Shown here: positions 29,559 to 39,691 of the stretch, piece by piece
How positions within the stretch are numbered: position 1 is the first letter of the stretch
How the letters are laid out: each line of letters starts with the position of its first letter
Source of the DNA: Shinella fusca
GTDB lineage: Bacteria; Pseudomonadota; Alphaproteobacteria; Rhizobiales; Rhizobiaceae
NCBI RefSeq assembly: GCF_014203155.1
Contig: NZ_JACHIK010000003.1
Location: 248,001-312,000 of the forward strand
Direction: 5' to 3'
Length of the DNA: 64,000 nucleotides
Translations under genes and position numbers: made by a program
The notes under the pieces: generated by a model
The model's input: the letters and a program-made list of their open reading frames with translations, nothing else
What the model was told of the DNA's origin: nothing
Databases searched by the model: none

Positions 29559-30757
29559 GCGTGGACGGGGAGATGCACATCCGCGTCGAGACGACGTTCG
29601 CCGATATTGCGGCGGACGACTGGGGGCGCCTTGCCGGCGCCTCCCGGCAGGATGCGCATCTTCCCTACAATCCCTTTGTCAGCCACGCCTTCCTCTCCTC
29701 GCTGGAGGAATCGGGCTGCGCGACCGCCGAGACCGGCTGGCTCGGCCAGCACCTGCTGCTGGAGGACGCGGACGGGACGCTGCTCGGCGCCCTGCCCGCC
29801 TACCTCAAGAATCACAGCCAGGGCGAATATGTCTTCGACCACGGCTGGGCCGATGCCTTCGAGCGGGCCGGCGGGCGCTATTACCCGAAGCTGCAGGCCT
29901 CCATTCCCTTCACGCCGGCAACGGGCCCTCGCCTTCTCCACCGCATCGGCCAGCCGGTCGCTCCGACGCAGGCGGCGCTTGCCGAGGGCCTCAAGGAACT
30001 CACCCGCCGGCACGGCGTCTCCTCCGCGCATGTGACCTTCGTGCCGGAAGAGGAAATGCCCGCTCTGGAGGCGGCGGGTTACCTGCACCGCACCGACCAG
30101 CAATTCCACTTCCTCAACGAGGGATACGGCTCACACGAGGATTTCCTCGAAACCCTCGCCTCGCGCAAGCGCAAGGCGCTGCGGAAGGAGCGACGGGCCG
30201 CGCTGGAGAACGGCATTGCAATCGACTGGCTGACGGGCAAGGACCTCACCGAGGCCGTCTGGGACCAGTTCTTCACCTTCTACATGGATACCGGCAGCCG
30301 CAAATGGGGCCGGCCCTATCTCAACCGCCGCTTCTACAGCCTGATCGGCGAGCGCATGGCGGACGATATCCTGCTGGTGATGGCCAAACGCGACGGGCGC
30401 TACATCGCCGGCGCGATCAACTTCATCGGCGGCGACACGCTCTTTGGCCGGCACTGGGGCTGCATCGAGGATCATCCGTTCCTGCATTTCGAGGTGTGTT
30501 ATCATCAGGCCATCGATTTCGCGATCGCCAAGGGTCTCGGCCGCGTGGAAGCCGGCGCGCAGGGCGAGCACAAGCTGGCGCGCGGCTACCTGCCGGTCAC
30601 CACCCATTCCGCCCATTACATCGCCCATGCCGGCCTTCGCCGCGCCGTCGCGGACTACCTGGAGCGCGAGCGCCAGGACGTGGAGGCGATGGGCGACTAT
30701 CTTGCCGAGCACGGGCCCTTCCGCCGCGGCGGCGGAGACCACAACGAGACAGAATGA
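29555..30757 (+). CDS. GNAT-superfamily (DUF482) acyltransferase-like protein
   Basis: 400-residue COG3146/DUF482 protein with a FemX/GNAT-like fold; function not established. Family landmarks are NPFVSHAFLSSLEESGCA near the N-terminus, the SRKRKALRKERRAAL basic stretch, FYMDTGSRKWGRPYLNRRFY, GRHWGCIEDHPFLHFEVCYHQAIDFAI and VEAGAQGEHKLARGYLP. A GTG at 29555 overlapping the upstream stop is the longest start; an ATG at 29573 is possible. Located in the ridA-GDPD-GNAT-HIT run. Confidence 0.82.
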   Translation: MSVDGEMHIRVETTFADIAADDWGRLAGASRQDAHLPYNPFVSHAFLSSLEESGCATAETGWLGQHLLLEDADGTLLGALPAYLKNHSQGEYVFDHGWADAFERAGGRYYPKLQASIPFTPATGPRLLHRIGQPVAPTQAALAEGLKELTRRHGVSSAHVTFVPEEEMPALEAAGYLHRTDQQFHFLNEGYGSHEDFLETLASRKRKALRKERRAALENGIAIDWLTGKDLTEAVWDQFFTFYMDTGSRKWGRPYLNRRFYSLIGERMADDILLVMAKRDGRYIAGAINFIGGDTLFGRHWGCIEDHPFLHFEVCYHQAIDFAIAKGLGRVEAGAQGEHKLARGYLPVTTHSAHYIAHAGLRRAVADYLERERQDVEAMGDYLAEHGPFRRGGGDHNETE

Positions 30758-30776
30758 GCATCACCGGGAGACGAGC

Positions 30777-31199
30777 ATGAGCTACGACAGCAACAACATC
30801 TTCGCGAAGATCCTGCGCGGCGAGATCCCCTCGCACCGCGTCTACGAGGACGACGACGCCGTCGCCTTCATGGATGTGATGCCGCAGGCGAACGGGCACA
30901 CGCTGGTCATTCCGAAGGTCCCTTCGCGCAACATCCTCGATGCCGATCCGGCAACGCTCGCCCGGGTCATCCCGGTGGTGCAGAAGGTCGCCATCGCGGC
31001 GAAGGAAGCCTTCGATGCGGACGGCGTCACGGTCATCCAGTTCAACGAGCCGGCCGCCGGCCAGACCGTCTATCACCTGCATTTCCACATCATCCCGCGT
31101 ATCGAGGGCGTGCCGCTGAAGCCGCATTCCGGCACGATGGAAGACCAGGGCGTGCTGGCGGCGAATGCCGAGAAGCTGCGCAAGGCCCTTGCCGGTTAA
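30777..31199 (+). CDS. HIT family hydrolase
   Basis: 140-residue histidine-triad protein of the Hint branch (nucleoside phosphoramidate/AMP hydrolases). The signature QTVYHLHFHIIPR contains the HxHxHxx triad; the N-terminal NIFAKILRGEIPSHRVYEDDDAVAFMDVMPQANGHTLVIPK region is typical. A GGAG-type ribosome site lies 7 bp before the ATG. It ends the four-gene plus-strand run and converges on the azl genes. Confidence 0.93.
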   Translation: MSYDSNNIFAKILRGEIPSHRVYEDDDAVAFMDVMPQANGHTLVIPKVPSRNILDADPATLARVIPVVQKVAIAAKEAFDADGVTVIQFNEPAAGQTVYHLHFHIIPRIEGVPLKPHSGTMEDQGVLAANAEKLRKALAG

Positions 31200-31204
31200 C
31201 CCCG

Positions 31205-31549
31205 TCAGGGACCGATGATCGCAAGCCCCGCGGCCAGGAAGGCGATGGCCGCGGCGATGCCGGCGATCTGCCGGAAGCGGCCGCCGACGAAGAAGGCGAG
31301 CGCGCCGAAGACGACGGCGGCAAGCCGCAGCCAGAGCGGCGAGGTTTCGAGCGCTCCGGTCGGAAAGAAGATCATCTTGGCGATGACGGCGGCCACCAGC
31401 GCCGTCGCGACCGCCCGCACCCAGTTGAGCACTTCCGACGTCTCGTCGATGCGGTTGCCGACGAGCACGCCCGCCCAGCGCCAGATATCGGTCGCCAGCC
31501 ATCCGGCGACGACGATGAAGAGATAGGGCCCGAGGTCGGCAAAGCTCAT
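31205..31549 (-). CDS. AzlD-domain protein, branched-chain amino-acid exporter subunit
   Basis: 114-residue membrane protein with about four hydrophobic helices (LFIVVAGWLATDIWRWAGVLVG; VRAVATALVAAVIAKMIFF; LRLAAVVFGALAFFVGG; AAAIAFLAAGLAII), the size and layout of AzlD/YgaH. With AzlC it forms an exporter of branched-chain or other neutral amino acids. It begins 4 bp inside the azlC 3' end, so the pair is coupled. Confidence 0.85.
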   Translation of the reverse strand: MSFADLGPYLFIVVAGWLATDIWRWAGVLVGNRIDETSEVLNWVRAVATALVAAVIAKMIFFPTGALETSPLWLRLAAVVFGALAFFVGGRFRQIAGIAAAIAFLAAGLAIIGP

Positions 31550-32280
31550 CGCGCGGCCTCCCGGCGGCGCAGCATGCGCTCGCCCCACCAGGCGAGCGTC
31601 CCGCCGAGGACGCCGGCCAGCAGGATATCGTATTGCGGGGCGATGGTCGCAAAGAGCCAGCCGAGCGCAAGGCCGATGCCGAGTGCCCAGTAGACGACCC
31701 GGTGGCGCGCGGAAATCCAGAGCGAGGTGAGGAAATAGACGGGCGTCAGGAAGAACAGGCATCCCGAGACGAGCGGCGGAAAGACCGAGACCGCGCCGTA
31801 GACGAGACCGACGAGCAGCACGTTGACCGTGGTGAGCGTGGCGCCGAAGCCGGCGAAGAAGGCGACCCGCCCGCCGCGCGGCACCTTGTGCACCCGCTCG
31901 ATCGCGAAGACCCAGGCGGTGATGGCGATGAAATGGGAGATGACGAGCAGCAGCCAGGTCGGCGTGCGGGCCGTGCGGATCTCCGGCACCAGCGAGGCGA
32001 CCATCGGCATCAGCCGCACGGAAGAGAGCGTCACCGCCAGAAAGGTGGCCGCGAGCGGCGCGCCCGACAGCATGGAGCTGACGAGGATGACCTTCGCCGG
32101 CAGCGCCCAGACGATGCCCGTCATGAACATGACCTCGCCGACCGGCACCTTCGCCTCCGCCGTGAAGGCGGCAAAGCCGACGAACGAGAGCATCAGGATG
32201 ATCGCCGGCAGGCTGAAGAGGCCGCGCATGCCGAAAAGGAACCAGTGCATCTGCGATTGAGGTTCTGGCCCGTCGGACAT
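31546..32280 (-). CDS. AzlC family amino-acid exporter subunit
   Basis: 244-residue polytopic protein of the AzlC/YgaZ family. Hydrophobic segments include LFSLPAIILMLSFVGFAAF, VMFMTGIVWALPAKVILVSSM and VSVFPPLVSGCLFFLTPVYFLTSLW. It pairs with the downstream AzlD. The substrate cannot be told from sequence; branched-chain amino acids or methionine are the usual ones. No dedicated regulator is adjacent. Confidence 0.88.
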   Translation of the reverse strand: MSDGPEPQSQMHWFLFGMRGLFSLPAIILMLSFVGFAAFTAEAKVPVGEVMFMTGIVWALPAKVILVSSMLSGAPLAATFLAVTLSSVRLMPMVASLVPEIRTARTPTWLLLVISHFIAITAWVFAIERVHKVPRGGRVAFFAGFGATLTTVNVLLVGLVYGAVSVFPPLVSGCLFFLTPVYFLTSLWISARHRVVYWALGIGLALGWLFATIAPQYDILLAGVLGGTLAWWGERMLRRREAAR

Positions 32281-32360
32281 TCGAATTTCTCTTGCAGTAA
32301 AGGAAAGCGGGGCGATGCCCGCCGGCCGGCCTCACTCGACAATCCCCTCCTCGCTCACCG

Positions 32361-32440
32361 TCGTCATCCTCGGCCTTAAGCCGAGGATCCACCGCCGCGG
32401 GTGAGGCATGGGTGGTCGGGTCGAGCCCGACCATGACGGA
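32361..32440. repeat. REP-like palindromic repeat, copy 2
   Basis: CGTCATCCTCGGCCTTAAGC / CCGAGGATCC palindrome followed by GGGTCGAGCCCGACCATGACGG, in the gap between the clpA stop and the azlC start. Same family as copies at 27261 and 63275. Confidence 0.75.
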
Positions 32441-32514
32441 GGAGAGGTTTGCGGCGTGTTTCAAGAATATGGGCCGGGCAGTCTCCTGCCCGGCCCATGC
32501 GTTTCATAAAGCCG

Positions 32515-35019
32515 TTATTTCTTGCGCGGCACCTTCGGGACGGCGCCGGACTTGCGTGCCGGTTCGTCCTTCGGTTCCTCGGTTCCGGCTTCCGCCTTCT
32601 TCGAAGACTTCGCCTTCGGCGGGGCTGCCTCGGCGGCGACGGTTTCCTTCGCCTTGCGGGGCTTGGCCTTCTTGGCGGCGGCTTCCTCGATTTCGGCCTT
32701 GGGCCTGATCGGCGCGGTTTCCGGCACGGCGTCGAGGATCAGGCCCTTCGAGCCGTCTTCCTTCGTGCCGACGGAGACGCGCACGACGCCGCCCTTCTTG
32801 AGCTTGCCGAAGAGGATTTCGTCGGCGAGCTTCTTCTTGATGTTCTCCTGGATGACGCGCGCCAGCGGACGGGCGCCCATCTTCTCGTCGTAGCCCTTTT
32901 CCGCAAGCCAGGCGATCGCCTCCGGCTGGAGGTCGAAGGTGACGTTGCGCTCGGCAAGCTGCGTCTCGAGCTGCATGACGAACTTCTGCACGACCTGATG
33001 GATGACCGGCGTCGGCAGCGAGCCGAACGGGATGATCGCATCGAGGCGGTTGCGGAATTCCGGCGTGAACAGGCGGTTGATCGCCTCCATGTCCTCGCCT
33101 TCGCGCCTGGACGAGCCGAAGCCGATGGCGGCCTTGGCCATGTCGGAGGCGCCCGCGTTCGTCGTCATGATCAGGATGACGTTGCGGAAGTCGATCTTCT
33201 TGCCGTTATGGTCGGTCAGCGAGCCGTGGTCCATGACCTGCAACAGGATGTTGTAGAGGTCGGGATGGGCCTTCTCGATCTCGTCGAGCAGCAGCACGCA
33301 GTGCGGATGCTGGTCGACGCCGTCGGTGAGGAGCCCACCCTGGTCGAAGCCGACATAGCCGGGAGGCGCGCCGAGCAGGCGCGAGACCGTGTGCCGCTCC
33401 ATGTATTCCGACATGTCGAAGCGCAGGAGCTCGACGCCGAGCGAGGAGGCAAGCTGCTTGGCGACTTCCGTCTTGCCGACGCCCGTGGGGCCGGAGAACA
33501 GGTAGCAGCCGATCGGCTTGTTCGGCTCGCGAAGGCCGGCACGCGAGAGCTTGATCGCCGAGGCCAGAGCCTCGATGGCGAGATCCTGGCCGTAGACGAC
33601 CGAGCGCAGTTCCTTCTCCAGGTTGGCGAGCACCTGCTCGTCGTCCTTCGAGACGGTCTTCGGCGGAATGCGGGCCATGGTGGCGATCGTCGCCTCGATC
33701 TCCTTCTCGGTGATCAGCTTGCGGCGCTTGCCCGCCGGCAGCAGCATCTGGGCCGCGCCGGTCTCGTCGATCACGTCGATCGCCTTGTCCGGCAGCTTGC
33801 GGTCGTTGATGTAGCGGGCCGAGAGCTCCACCGCGGTCTTGATCGCCTCGTTGGAGTATTTCAGCTTGTGATACTCCTCGAAATAGGGCTTGAGGCCCTT
33901 CATGATCTCGATCGTGTCGTCGATGGTCGGCTCGTTGACGTCGATCTTCTGGAAGCGGCGCACCAGCGCCCGGTCCTTCTCGAAGAACTGGCGGTATTCC
34001 TTGTAGGTGGTCGAGCCGATGCAGCGGATCGCCCCGGAGGAGAGCGCCGGCTTCAGGAGGTTGGAGGCATCCATCGCGCCGCCGGAGGTGGCGCCGGCGC
34101 CGATCACCGTATGGATCTCATCGATGAAGAGCACGGCACCCGGATAGTCTTCCAGTTCCTTGACGACCTGCTTCAGGCGCTCCTCGAAGTCGCCGCGATA
34201 GCGGGTGCCGGCAAGGAGCGTACCCATGTCGAGCGAGAAGATCGTCGCGTCCTGCAGGGCTTCCGGCACCTTTCCCTCGACGATGCGCTTGGCAAGGCCT
34301 TCGGCGATGGCCGTCTTGCCGACGCCGGGATCGCCCACGTAAAGCGGGTTGTTCTTGGAGCGGCGGCAAAGGACCTGGATCGTCCGGTTGACCTCGGCGT
34401 GACGGCCGATCAGCGGGTCGATCTTGCCGTTCTTGGCCTTCTCGTTGAGGTTGACGCAATAGGCGGTCAGGGCGTCCTGCTTCTTGGCGGGCTCTTCCTG
34501 CTCGCTGGCGCCGCGGGTCTGCTTCTGTTCGCTTTCGCCGTCGTCGGAACCGCGCACCGGGCGCTGCTCGGAGGCGCCCGGCCGCTTGCCGATGCCGTGC
34601 GAGATGAAGTTGACGGCATCGTAGCGCGTCATCTCCTGCTCCTGCAGGAAATAGGCGGCATGGCTCTCGCGCTCGGCGAAGATGGCGACGAGCACGTTGG
34701 CGCCGGTCACTTCCTCGCGGCCGGACGACTGGACATGGATCACCGCGCGCTGGATGACGCGCTGGAAGCCGGAGGTCGGCTTGGAATCCTCCTCGTAGCC
34801 CGTCACGAGATTGGCGAGGTCATGGTCGACATAGTCGGTGACGGTCTTGCGCAGGACGTCGAGATTGACGTTGCAGGCGCCCATCACGGCGGCCGCATCG
34901 CCGTCGTCGATCAGCGCGAGCAGGAGATGTTCGAGCGTTGCATATTCGTGATGGCGCTCGTTCGCGTATGTCAGTGCCTGATGGAGGGCCTTTTCAAGGC
35001 TGGCAGAAAATGTTGGCAC
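32515..35019 (-). CDS. clpA: ATP-dependent Clp protease ATPase subunit ClpA
   Basis: Hexameric unfoldase that feeds substrates to ClpP, 834 residues. An N-terminal Clp_N repeat domain (1-140) is followed by AAA-1 with Walker A GDPGVGKT at 229-236, AAA-2 with Walker A GPTGVGKT at 510-517 and [13 protein letters not shown] Walker B. Unlike E. coli ClpA it ends in a tail of about 55 residues rich in Lys, Ala, Pro and Glu. The start is a GTG with a strong GAGGA site 7 bp upstream. It lies 9 bp after clpS, the adaptor partner. Confidence 0.97.
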   Translation of the reverse strand: MPTFSASLEKALHQALTYANERHHEYATLEHLLLALIDDGDAAAVMGACNVNLDVLRKTVTDYVDHDLANLVTGYEEDSKPTSGFQRVIQRAVIHVQSSGREEVTGANVLVAIFAERESHAAYFLQEQEMTRYDAVNFISHGIGKRPGASEQRPVRGSDDGESEQKQTRGASEQEEPAKKQDALTAYCVNLNEKAKNGKIDPLIGRHAEVNRTIQVLCRRSKNNPLYVGDPGVGKTAIAEGLAKRIVEGKVPEALQDATIFSLDMGTLLAGTRYRGDFEERLKQVVKELEDYPGAVLFIDEIHTVIGAGATSGGAMDASNLLKPALSSGAIRCIGSTTYKEYRQFFEKDRALVRRFQKIDVNEPTIDDTIEIMKGLKPYFEEYHKLKYSNEAIKTAVELSARYINDRKLPDKAIDVIDETGAAQMLLPAGKRRKLITEKEIEATIATMARIPPKTVSKDDEQVLANLEKELRSVVYGQDLAIEALASAIKLSRAGLREPNKPIGCYLFSGPTGVGKTEVAKQLASSLGVELLRFDMSEYMERHTVSRLLGAPPGYVGFDQGGLLTDGVDQHPHCVLLLDEIEKAHPDLYNILLQVMDHGSLTDHNGKKIDFRNVILIMTTNAGASDMAKAAIGFGSSRREGEDMEAINRLFTPEFRNRLDAIIPFGSLPTPVIHQVVQKFVMQLETQLAERNVTFDLQPEAIAWLAEKGYDEKMGARPLARVIQENIKKKLADEILFGKLKKGGVVRVSVGTKEDGSKGLILDAVPETAPIRPKAEIEEAAAKKAKPRKAKETVAAEAAPPKAKSSKKAEAGTEEPKDEPARKSGAVPKVPRKK

Positions 35020-35028
35020 GTTCGTTCC

Positions 35029-35379
35029 TCATTTCTTTTCCATGACACATTGCAGCGGGTGCTGGTGCTGGCGGGAGAAATCCATCACCTGTGTCACTTT
35101 GGTTTCGGCAACCTCGTAGGTGAACACACCACACTCGCCTACGCCATGATTGTGCACATGAAGCATGATCCTTGTGGCCGCTTCGCGATCCTTCTGGAAA
35201 AAACGTTCCAGGATATGGATCACGAACTCCATGGGCGTATAGTCGTCGTTGAGAAGCAGGACGCGGTACAGGCTTGGCTTCTTGGTCTTTGGCTTCGCGC
35301 GGGTAATGACGGAGGTGCTGCGACCGGGAGTGTCGCCGCCCTCATCGCCATCCTGCATCCGAACCCGTCTCACATCCAT
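35029..35379 (-). CDS. clpS: ClpA adaptor ClpS
   Basis: N-degron adaptor that delivers substrates with destabilising N-termini to ClpAP, up to 116 residues. The conserved core [27 protein letters not shown] and the hydrophobic-pocket region [26 protein letters not shown] are clear. A shorter start at the ATG at 35358 (MQDGDEGGD) is possible. It is cotranscribed with clpA from a candidate promoter at 35448-35476. Confidence 0.95.
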   Translation of the reverse strand: MDVRRVRMQDGDEGGDTPGRSTSVITRAKPKTKKPSLYRVLLLNDDYTPMEFVIHILERFFQKDREAATRIMLHVHNHGVGECGVFTYEVAETKVTQVMDFSRQHQHPLQCVMEKK

Positions 35380-35447
35380 TCGTGTTCATTCCCTTGATTA
35401 CAGTCGCATGCCTTGGCGCATCGGCCGGGGCTGCCTTGTGGAACTGT

Positions 35448-35476
35448 TATCTAATGTCTCGGCACACGATTGTAAG
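35448..35476 (-). promoter_or_regulatory. Putative clpS-clpA promoter
   Basis: Minus strand CTTACA (35476-35471), 17-bp spacer, TAGATA (35453-35448), about 70 bp before the clpS start. Rhizobial sigma70-type pattern, assigned by eye. Confidence 0.45.
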
Positions 35477-35574
35477 ACCCTCGCTTCGTGCTGCAATCAT
35501 AATCGCGGGCCATCCGAAGGAAATAGCGAAATTTGCTGCCGTTACGTCAGCCTCGCGCAATCCCCGCGACGAGA

Positions 35575-35608
35575 AACGGCCGGCAGCGGTTGCCCGCAGC
35601 CGGCCGTT
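35575..35608 (-). terminator. Hairpin after the phasin gene
   Basis: Perfect 10-bp stem AACGGCCGGC / GCCGGCCGTT with a 14-nt loop, 33 bp past the phasin stop. The T-run on the minus strand is short (TTTCTCGT). Probable terminator separating the phasin transcript from clpSA. Confidence 0.55.
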
Positions 35609-35640
35609 GAACGCAATACGCGCAAGCGAACTATGAAGGA

Positions 35641-35994
35641 TCAGGCGGCGACAGCGGCCTTGGCAGCGGCGGAAGCCTTGGCGACCGGCGCTTCGTAGGT
35701 CTTGTAGGCGCCCTTGGCGAGATCGGCATACATTTCGCCGAGCTTGGTGGCTTCGGCGACGAAGCCTTCGTAGGAGGACTTCACGAACGCCGTCTGGATT
35801 TCGACAGCGGCTTCGACGCTGCGCACGCCCGAGAGCTTCTCGAAATGGGCAAGGCCGTCTTCGAAGGACTTCTTGGAATAGTCGGCCGCCTCGGTGGCGA
35901 TCGCCTGCATGCCCTTGGCAACGCTCGCGTAGCTCTTGACGAGCGTGTCCACGGCTTCCTTGTTCTTCTTGCTGGCCTCATCGAAATTGAACAT
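35641..35994 (-). CDS. Phasin family protein
   Basis: 117-residue helical protein of the phasin family that coats polyhydroxyalkanoate granules. The sequence reads FDEASKKNKEAVDTLVKSYASVAKGMQAIATEAADYSKKSFEDGLAHFEKL, the amphipathic helix pattern of Phasin_2, and ends in an alanine-rich tail (KASAAAKAAVAA). The start is the ATG giving MFNFDEASK; the upstream frame is unlike phasin. It is monocistronic, with a near-consensus promoter at 36031-36058 and a terminator hairpin downstream. Confidence 0.9.
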   Translation of the reverse strand: MFNFDEASKKNKEAVDTLVKSYASVAKGMQAIATEAADYSKKSFEDGLAHFEKLSGVRSVEAAVEIQTAFVKSSYEGFVAEATKLGEMYADLAKGAYKTYEAPVAKASAAAKAAVAA

Positions 35995-36030
35995 CGAAGT
36001 CTCCTTTGGATCCCGGTTGTTGACCCGAAA

Positions 36031-36058
36031 TCTATATGCGGCGCACAAAAAAGTCAAT
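36031..36058 (-). promoter_or_regulatory. Putative phasin promoter
   Basis: Minus strand ATTGAC (36058-36053), 16-bp spacer and TATAGA (36036-36031), about 37 bp before the phasin ATG. Both boxes lie close to consensus and the region is AT-rich, suggesting strong expression. Confidence 0.55.
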
Positions 36059-36138
36059 GGATATGCTGCAATGCAATATTGCGCAGGCAAAGCAAGGCCT
36101 TGCGCAATAGGTATGATCATTGCCGGCGATGGGGACCG

Positions 36139-36960
36139 TCAGTCGACGAAGACTTCGCGGCGCAGCAGTTCCCAGCTCTCCCGGTCGGGCGCCAGCAGCA
36201 GGCCGCCCTCGACATGGTGCGGACGGTAGGGCGAACCGTCGAAGCGGGCGGCATAGGCACCGGCCTCCTGCGATATCAGCGTGCCGGCAAGATGATCCCA
36301 GGGCATAAGCTTGTTGTACATGAGGTAGTGCAGGTTGCCGGCGGCGAAACTGCGGTATTCGTGCGCCGCGCAGCGGTAGTTGGCGACGAAGGCGACCTTG
36401 GCGAGGTTCTGCAGCACGCGGGCGCGGCGGCCGCGCTCGATGAAGCCGGTGGAGGCCATGCCGGTCATGTCTTCCAGCGGCGCGGGGCCGCGCACCTTCA
36501 GCTTCACGGCCGGGCGGTGGTCGCCGGTCTGCCAGGCGCCGCCGCCCTTTTCGGCCATCACGAAATCGTCGCCCATCGGATCGTAGATGATGCCGCCGAC
36601 CGTCTCGCCGCCGGAGACGATGGCCGCCATGACGCCGAAGAGCGGCACGCCGGAGGCGAAGTTGAACGTGCCGTCGATCGGGTCGACGACGATGGCAAGG
36701 TCCGCATCGGCAAGCTTCGGCAGCAGCGCCGGATCGGCCGCGACGGATTCCTCGCCGACGAAGAGCACGCCCGGAAACTGGGCCGCGACTTCGCGCTTGA
36801 TGAAGCGCTCGGCGGCCTCGTCGGCTTCCGTCACCAGGTCGTTGGCGTCCGCCTTGGTGCGGATGTCGCCCTTGCCGAGCGCGCGGAAGCGCGGGCGGAT
36901 TTCGGCCTCGGCCGCCTGTGCGAGCACGAGGGCGAGCGCGTTGATGTCGATCGTCGTCAT
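36139..36960 (-). CDS. Inositol monophosphatase family protein
   Basis: 273-residue Mg-dependent phosphatase of the FIG superfamily. Metal-binding motifs are visible: [23 protein letters not shown] (motif A) and [17 protein letters not shown] (motif B). Substrates in the family include inositol phosphates, histidinol phosphate and PAP; sequence alone does not choose. Its ATG overlaps the ttcA stop by 4 bp, so it is cotranscribed with ttcA. Confidence 0.9.
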   Translation of the reverse strand: MTTIDINALALVLAQAAEAEIRPRFRALGKGDIRTKADANDLVTEADEAAERFIKREVAAQFPGVLFVGEESVAADPALLPKLADADLAIVVDPIDGTFNFASGVPLFGVMAAIVSGGETVGGIIYDPMGDDFVMAEKGGGAWQTGDHRPAVKLKVRGPAPLEDMTGMASTGFIERGRRARVLQNLAKVAFVANYRCAAHEYRSFAAGNLHYLMYNKLMPWDHLAGTLISQEAGAYAARFDGSPYRPHHVEGGLLLAPDRESWELLRREVFVD

Positions 36961-37817
36961 TCTTGTCTTACCGTTTCGAGGGAGGAGAAATCGAACAGCG
37001 TGGGGTCCAGCAGGTGGGACGGATTGGTGTGGCCGAGCGCCCGCAGCATGGCGTCCTTGCGGCCCGGCATGCGCGTTTCGATATCCGCCAGCATCGCCTT
37101 CATCGCGTTGCGCTGGAGCCCGTCCTGCGAGCCGCAGAGGTCGCAGGGGATGATCGGGAAGTGCATGGCGGCGGCGAATTTCGCAAGGTCGTCCTCCGCC
37201 GCATAGGCGAGCGGGCGCAGCACCATGAGGTCGCCTTCGTCGTTGAGGAGCTTCGGCGGCATGGCGGCAAGCCGCCCGCCGTGGAAGAAGTTCATGAAGA
37301 AGGTCTCGAGGATGTCCTCCCGGTGGTGGCCGAGCACCAGCGCATCGCAGCCCTCCTCCCGCGCGATGCGGTAGAGGTTGCCGCGTCGCAGGCGCGAGCA
37401 GAGCGAGCAATAGGTGCCCCCCGTCGGCACCTTCTCCTTCACGATGGAATAGGTGTCGCGATACTCGATGCGATGCGTAACGCCGATGGATTTCAGGTAA
37501 TCCGGCAGGATGTGCTTGGGAAAATTCGGCTGGCCCTGGTCGAGGTTGCAGGCGACGAGCTCGACGGGCAGCAGGCCGCGCCACTGGAGGTCCATCAGCA
37601 GCGCGAGCAGGCCGTAGCTGTCCTTGCCGCCGGAAAGGCCGACGAGCCAGCGCTTCTGGCCCTTCAGCATGGCAAAGTCGTCCATCGCCTGCCGCACCTG
37701 CCGCAGCAGGCGCTTGCGCAGCTTGTTGAAGGAGACGCTGGAGGGGGCATCGGCGAAAAGCGGATGGCGGCCCCCCTCCGGCATGTCGTCTTCGGTTTCG
37801 GCAAAAGCGAGGGTCAT
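36957..37817 (-). CDS. ttcA: tRNA 2-thiocytidine biosynthesis protein TtcA
   Basis: Iron-sulfur enzyme adding the s2C32 thiolation to tRNA, 286 residues. The PP-loop SGGKDS is at 62-67. The three cluster-ligating cysteines are at C137 and C140 (CSLC) and C225 (PCDLCGS), matching the CxxC plus distal Cys pattern of TtcA. The family segment [18 protein letters not shown] is present. It is the first gene of a two-gene unit with the inositol-phosphatase-like gene. Confidence 0.95.
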   Translation of the reverse strand: MTLAFAETEDDMPEGGRHPLFADAPSSVSFNKLRKRLLRQVRQAMDDFAMLKGQKRWLVGLSGGKDSYGLLALLMDLQWRGLLPVELVACNLDQGQPNFPKHILPDYLKSIGVTHRIEYRDTYSIVKEKVPTGGTYCSLCSRLRRGNLYRIAREEGCDALVLGHHREDILETFFMNFFHGGRLAAMPPKLLNDEGDLMVLRPLAYAAEDDLAKFAAAMHFPIIPCDLCGSQDGLQRNAMKAMLADIETRMPGRKDAMLRALGHTNPSHLLDPTLFDFSSLETVRQE

Positions 37818-37848
37818 GGGCCTGCAATGCCCCGAACGGGCCGCACAA

Positions 37849-38778
37849 TCAAGCCCCGAAGACCGACCAGCCGGTGCGCGCCGTCAGCATTTCCAGCGCG
37901 AGCGCGCCGAGGAGCGAATTGCCGTTCTCGTTGAGCCCCGGCGACCAGACGGCGATGGAGGCCTTTCCGGGCGCAACGGCGAGAATGCCGCCGCCGACGC
38001 CGCTCTTGCCCGGCAAGCCGACGCGGTAGGCGAAATCGCCCGAGCCGTCGTAATGGCCGCAGGTCAGCATCAGCGCATTGATGCGCCGCGCGCGCAGATG
38101 CGAGACGACGCGGTGGCCGGTCAGCGGATTGGTGCCGCTGTCGGCGAGGAAGAGCCCTGCCCTTGCGAGCTGGCGGCAGCTCATCGCCAGCGCGCATTGA
38201 TGGAAATAGACGCCAAGCACCAGCTCGGCGGCATGGTCGAGTTTGCCGAAGGAGCGCAGAAAATTGGCAAGCGCGACGTTGCGGAAGCCCGTCGCCTGCT
38301 CCGAGCGCGCCACCGCCTGGTCGACGATGATGTCCTCCTCGTCGGCGAGATAGCGCAGGAACCGCACGACCTCGCCGATGGCCTCCTTCGGCGTATGGCC
38401 GGCGAGCACCAGGTCGGTGATGGCGATGGCCCCGGCATTGATGAACGGGTTGCGCGGAATGCCGCCCTCGTATTCGAGCTGGACGATGGAGTTGAAGGCC
38501 GAACCTGATGGCTCCCGCCCGACGCGCTTCCAGATCCCCTCGCCGTGCTTGCCGAGCGCCAGCGTCAGGGTGAAGACCTTGGAGATGCTCTGGATGGAGA
38601 AGGCTTCCTCCGCATCGCCCGCAAGGAAGGCCGCCCCATCGGTCGTCACCACGGCGATGCCGAATTTCTGCGGGTCTACATGGGCAAGCTGCGGAATGTA
38701 GTCGGCCACCCGCCCCTCGCCCCGCCGCGGCGACAGGGCCGCGTGGATTTCATCGACGATCGCCTGCAGGTCCGTCAT
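37849..38778 (-). CDS. glsA: Glutaminase
   Basis: Serine-dependent beta-lactamase-fold glutaminase converting glutamine to glutamate and ammonia, 309 residues. The catalytic SxxK motif is S64-I-S-K67 ([16 protein letters not shown]). Further family sites are [50 protein letters not shown] and the C-terminal [16 protein letters not shown]. It lies just after the rpsD terminator and 31 bp before ttcA. Confidence 0.96.
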   Translation of the reverse strand: MTDLQAIVDEIHAALSPRRGEGRVADYIPQLAHVDPQKFGIAVVTTDGAAFLAGDAEEAFSIQSISKVFTLTLALGKHGEGIWKRVGREPSGSAFNSIVQLEYEGGIPRNPFINAGAIAITDLVLAGHTPKEAIGEVVRFLRYLADEEDIIVDQAVARSEQATGFRNVALANFLRSFGKLDHAAELVLGVYFHQCALAMSCRQLARAGLFLADSGTNPLTGHRVVSHLRARRINALMLTCGHYDGSGDFAYRVGLPGKSGVGGGILAVAPGKASIAVWSPGLNENGNSLLGALALEMLTARTGWSVFGA

Positions 38779-38794
38779 GCGATTTCCCCCAAAG

Positions 38795-38823
38795 AAAAAG
38801 CCGCCAATCTCTTGGCGGCTTTT
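38795..38823 (-). terminator. Rho-independent terminator of rpsD
   Basis: Minus-strand stem AAAAGCCGCCAA / TTGGCGGCTTTTT with a short loop and T-run, about 30 bp past the rpsD stop and just before glsA. Confidence 0.85.
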
Positions 38824-38851
38824 CCCGATTGCGCAAGGTGTCGCCCGCGAA

Positions 38852-39469
38852 TTAACGCGAGTAGAATTCGACGACCAGGTGCGGTTCCATGACGACGGCA
38901 TAGGGCACGTCGGAGAGAACCGGAACGCGAACGAAGGTCGCGGTCATCTTGTTGTGGTCGGCTTCGATGTAGTCCGGAACGTCGCGTTCAGCCAGGCCCA
39001 CGGATTCGAGAACCGTGACGAGCTGCTTGGACTTTTCCTTGACCTCGATGACGTCGCCCGGCTTGCAACGGTAGGAACCGATGTTGACGCGGACGCCGTT
39101 GACCTTGACGTGGCCGTGGTTGACGAACTGACGGGCAGCGAAGACCGTCGGAACGAACTTGGCGCGGTAGACGATCGCGTCGAGGCGCGATTCGAGCAGG
39201 CCGATCAGGTTTTCCGGGGTGTCGCCCTTGCGGCGTTCGGCTTCGGCGAAGATCGCGCGGAACTGCTTCTCGCGGATGTCGCCGTAGTAACCCTTCAGCT
39301 TCTGCTTGGCGCGGAGCTGAACGCCGAAGTCCGAAAGCTTGGACTTGCGGCGCTGGCCGTGCTGGCCCGGGCCGTATTCGCGGCGGTTGACCGGGGACTT
39401 CGGACGGCCCCAGATGTTTTCGCCCATACGGCGGTCGATTTTGTACTTGGATGCAGCGCGCTTGCTCAT
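38852..39469 (-). CDS. rpsD: 30S ribosomal protein S4
   Basis: Primary rRNA-binding small-subunit protein, 205 residues. It contains the N-terminal [41 protein letters not shown] region of alphaproteobacterial S4 and the S4 RNA-binding domain ([47 protein letters not shown]). It is monocistronic, with a promoter at 39640-39668 and a terminator at 38795-38823. The roughly 165-nt leader could hold an autoregulatory S4-binding site, not demonstrated here. Confidence 0.98.
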   Translation of the reverse strand: MSKRAASKYKIDRRMGENIWGRPKSPVNRREYGPGQHGQRRKSKLSDFGVQLRAKQKLKGYYGDIREKQFRAIFAEAERRKGDTPENLIGLLESRLDAIVYRAKFVPTVFAARQFVNHGHVKVNGVRVNIGSYRCKPGDVIEVKEKSKQLVTVLESVGLAERDVPDYIEADHNKMTATFVRVPVLSDVPYAVVMEPHLVVEFYSR

Positions 39470-39639
39470 CGCATTTCCTCTTGGTCTTGTTATGGCCTGT
39501 CCGTCGCCGGGCCGGCTCTAAGGAAACACGCCCTCCTCTGAACCTTTTGGGTTCCGACAGGCTTCTCACGATCGCGACCGGAGAATCCACGGGACATGTC
39601 AAATGAAACACCGGACATTTCTGCCCGGCGCTGGCGGGG

Positions 39640-39668
39640 TCATTAGGGGGCTTTCACCGGATTGTCAA
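39640..39668 (-). promoter_or_regulatory. Putative rpsD promoter
   Basis: Minus strand TTGACA (39668-39663), 17-bp spacer, TAATGA (39645-39640), about 170 bp before rpsD and 24 bp past the stop of the upstream ATPase gene. The -35 box is a perfect sigma70 hexamer. Confidence 0.6.
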
Positions 39669-39691
39669 CGAGCAGAACCCGGAAATTCCGC

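Noticed and set aside
32449-35397. 982-codon plus-strand open frame opposite clpA and clpS
   Set aside because: Antisense shadow of clpA/clpS; low-complexity composition.
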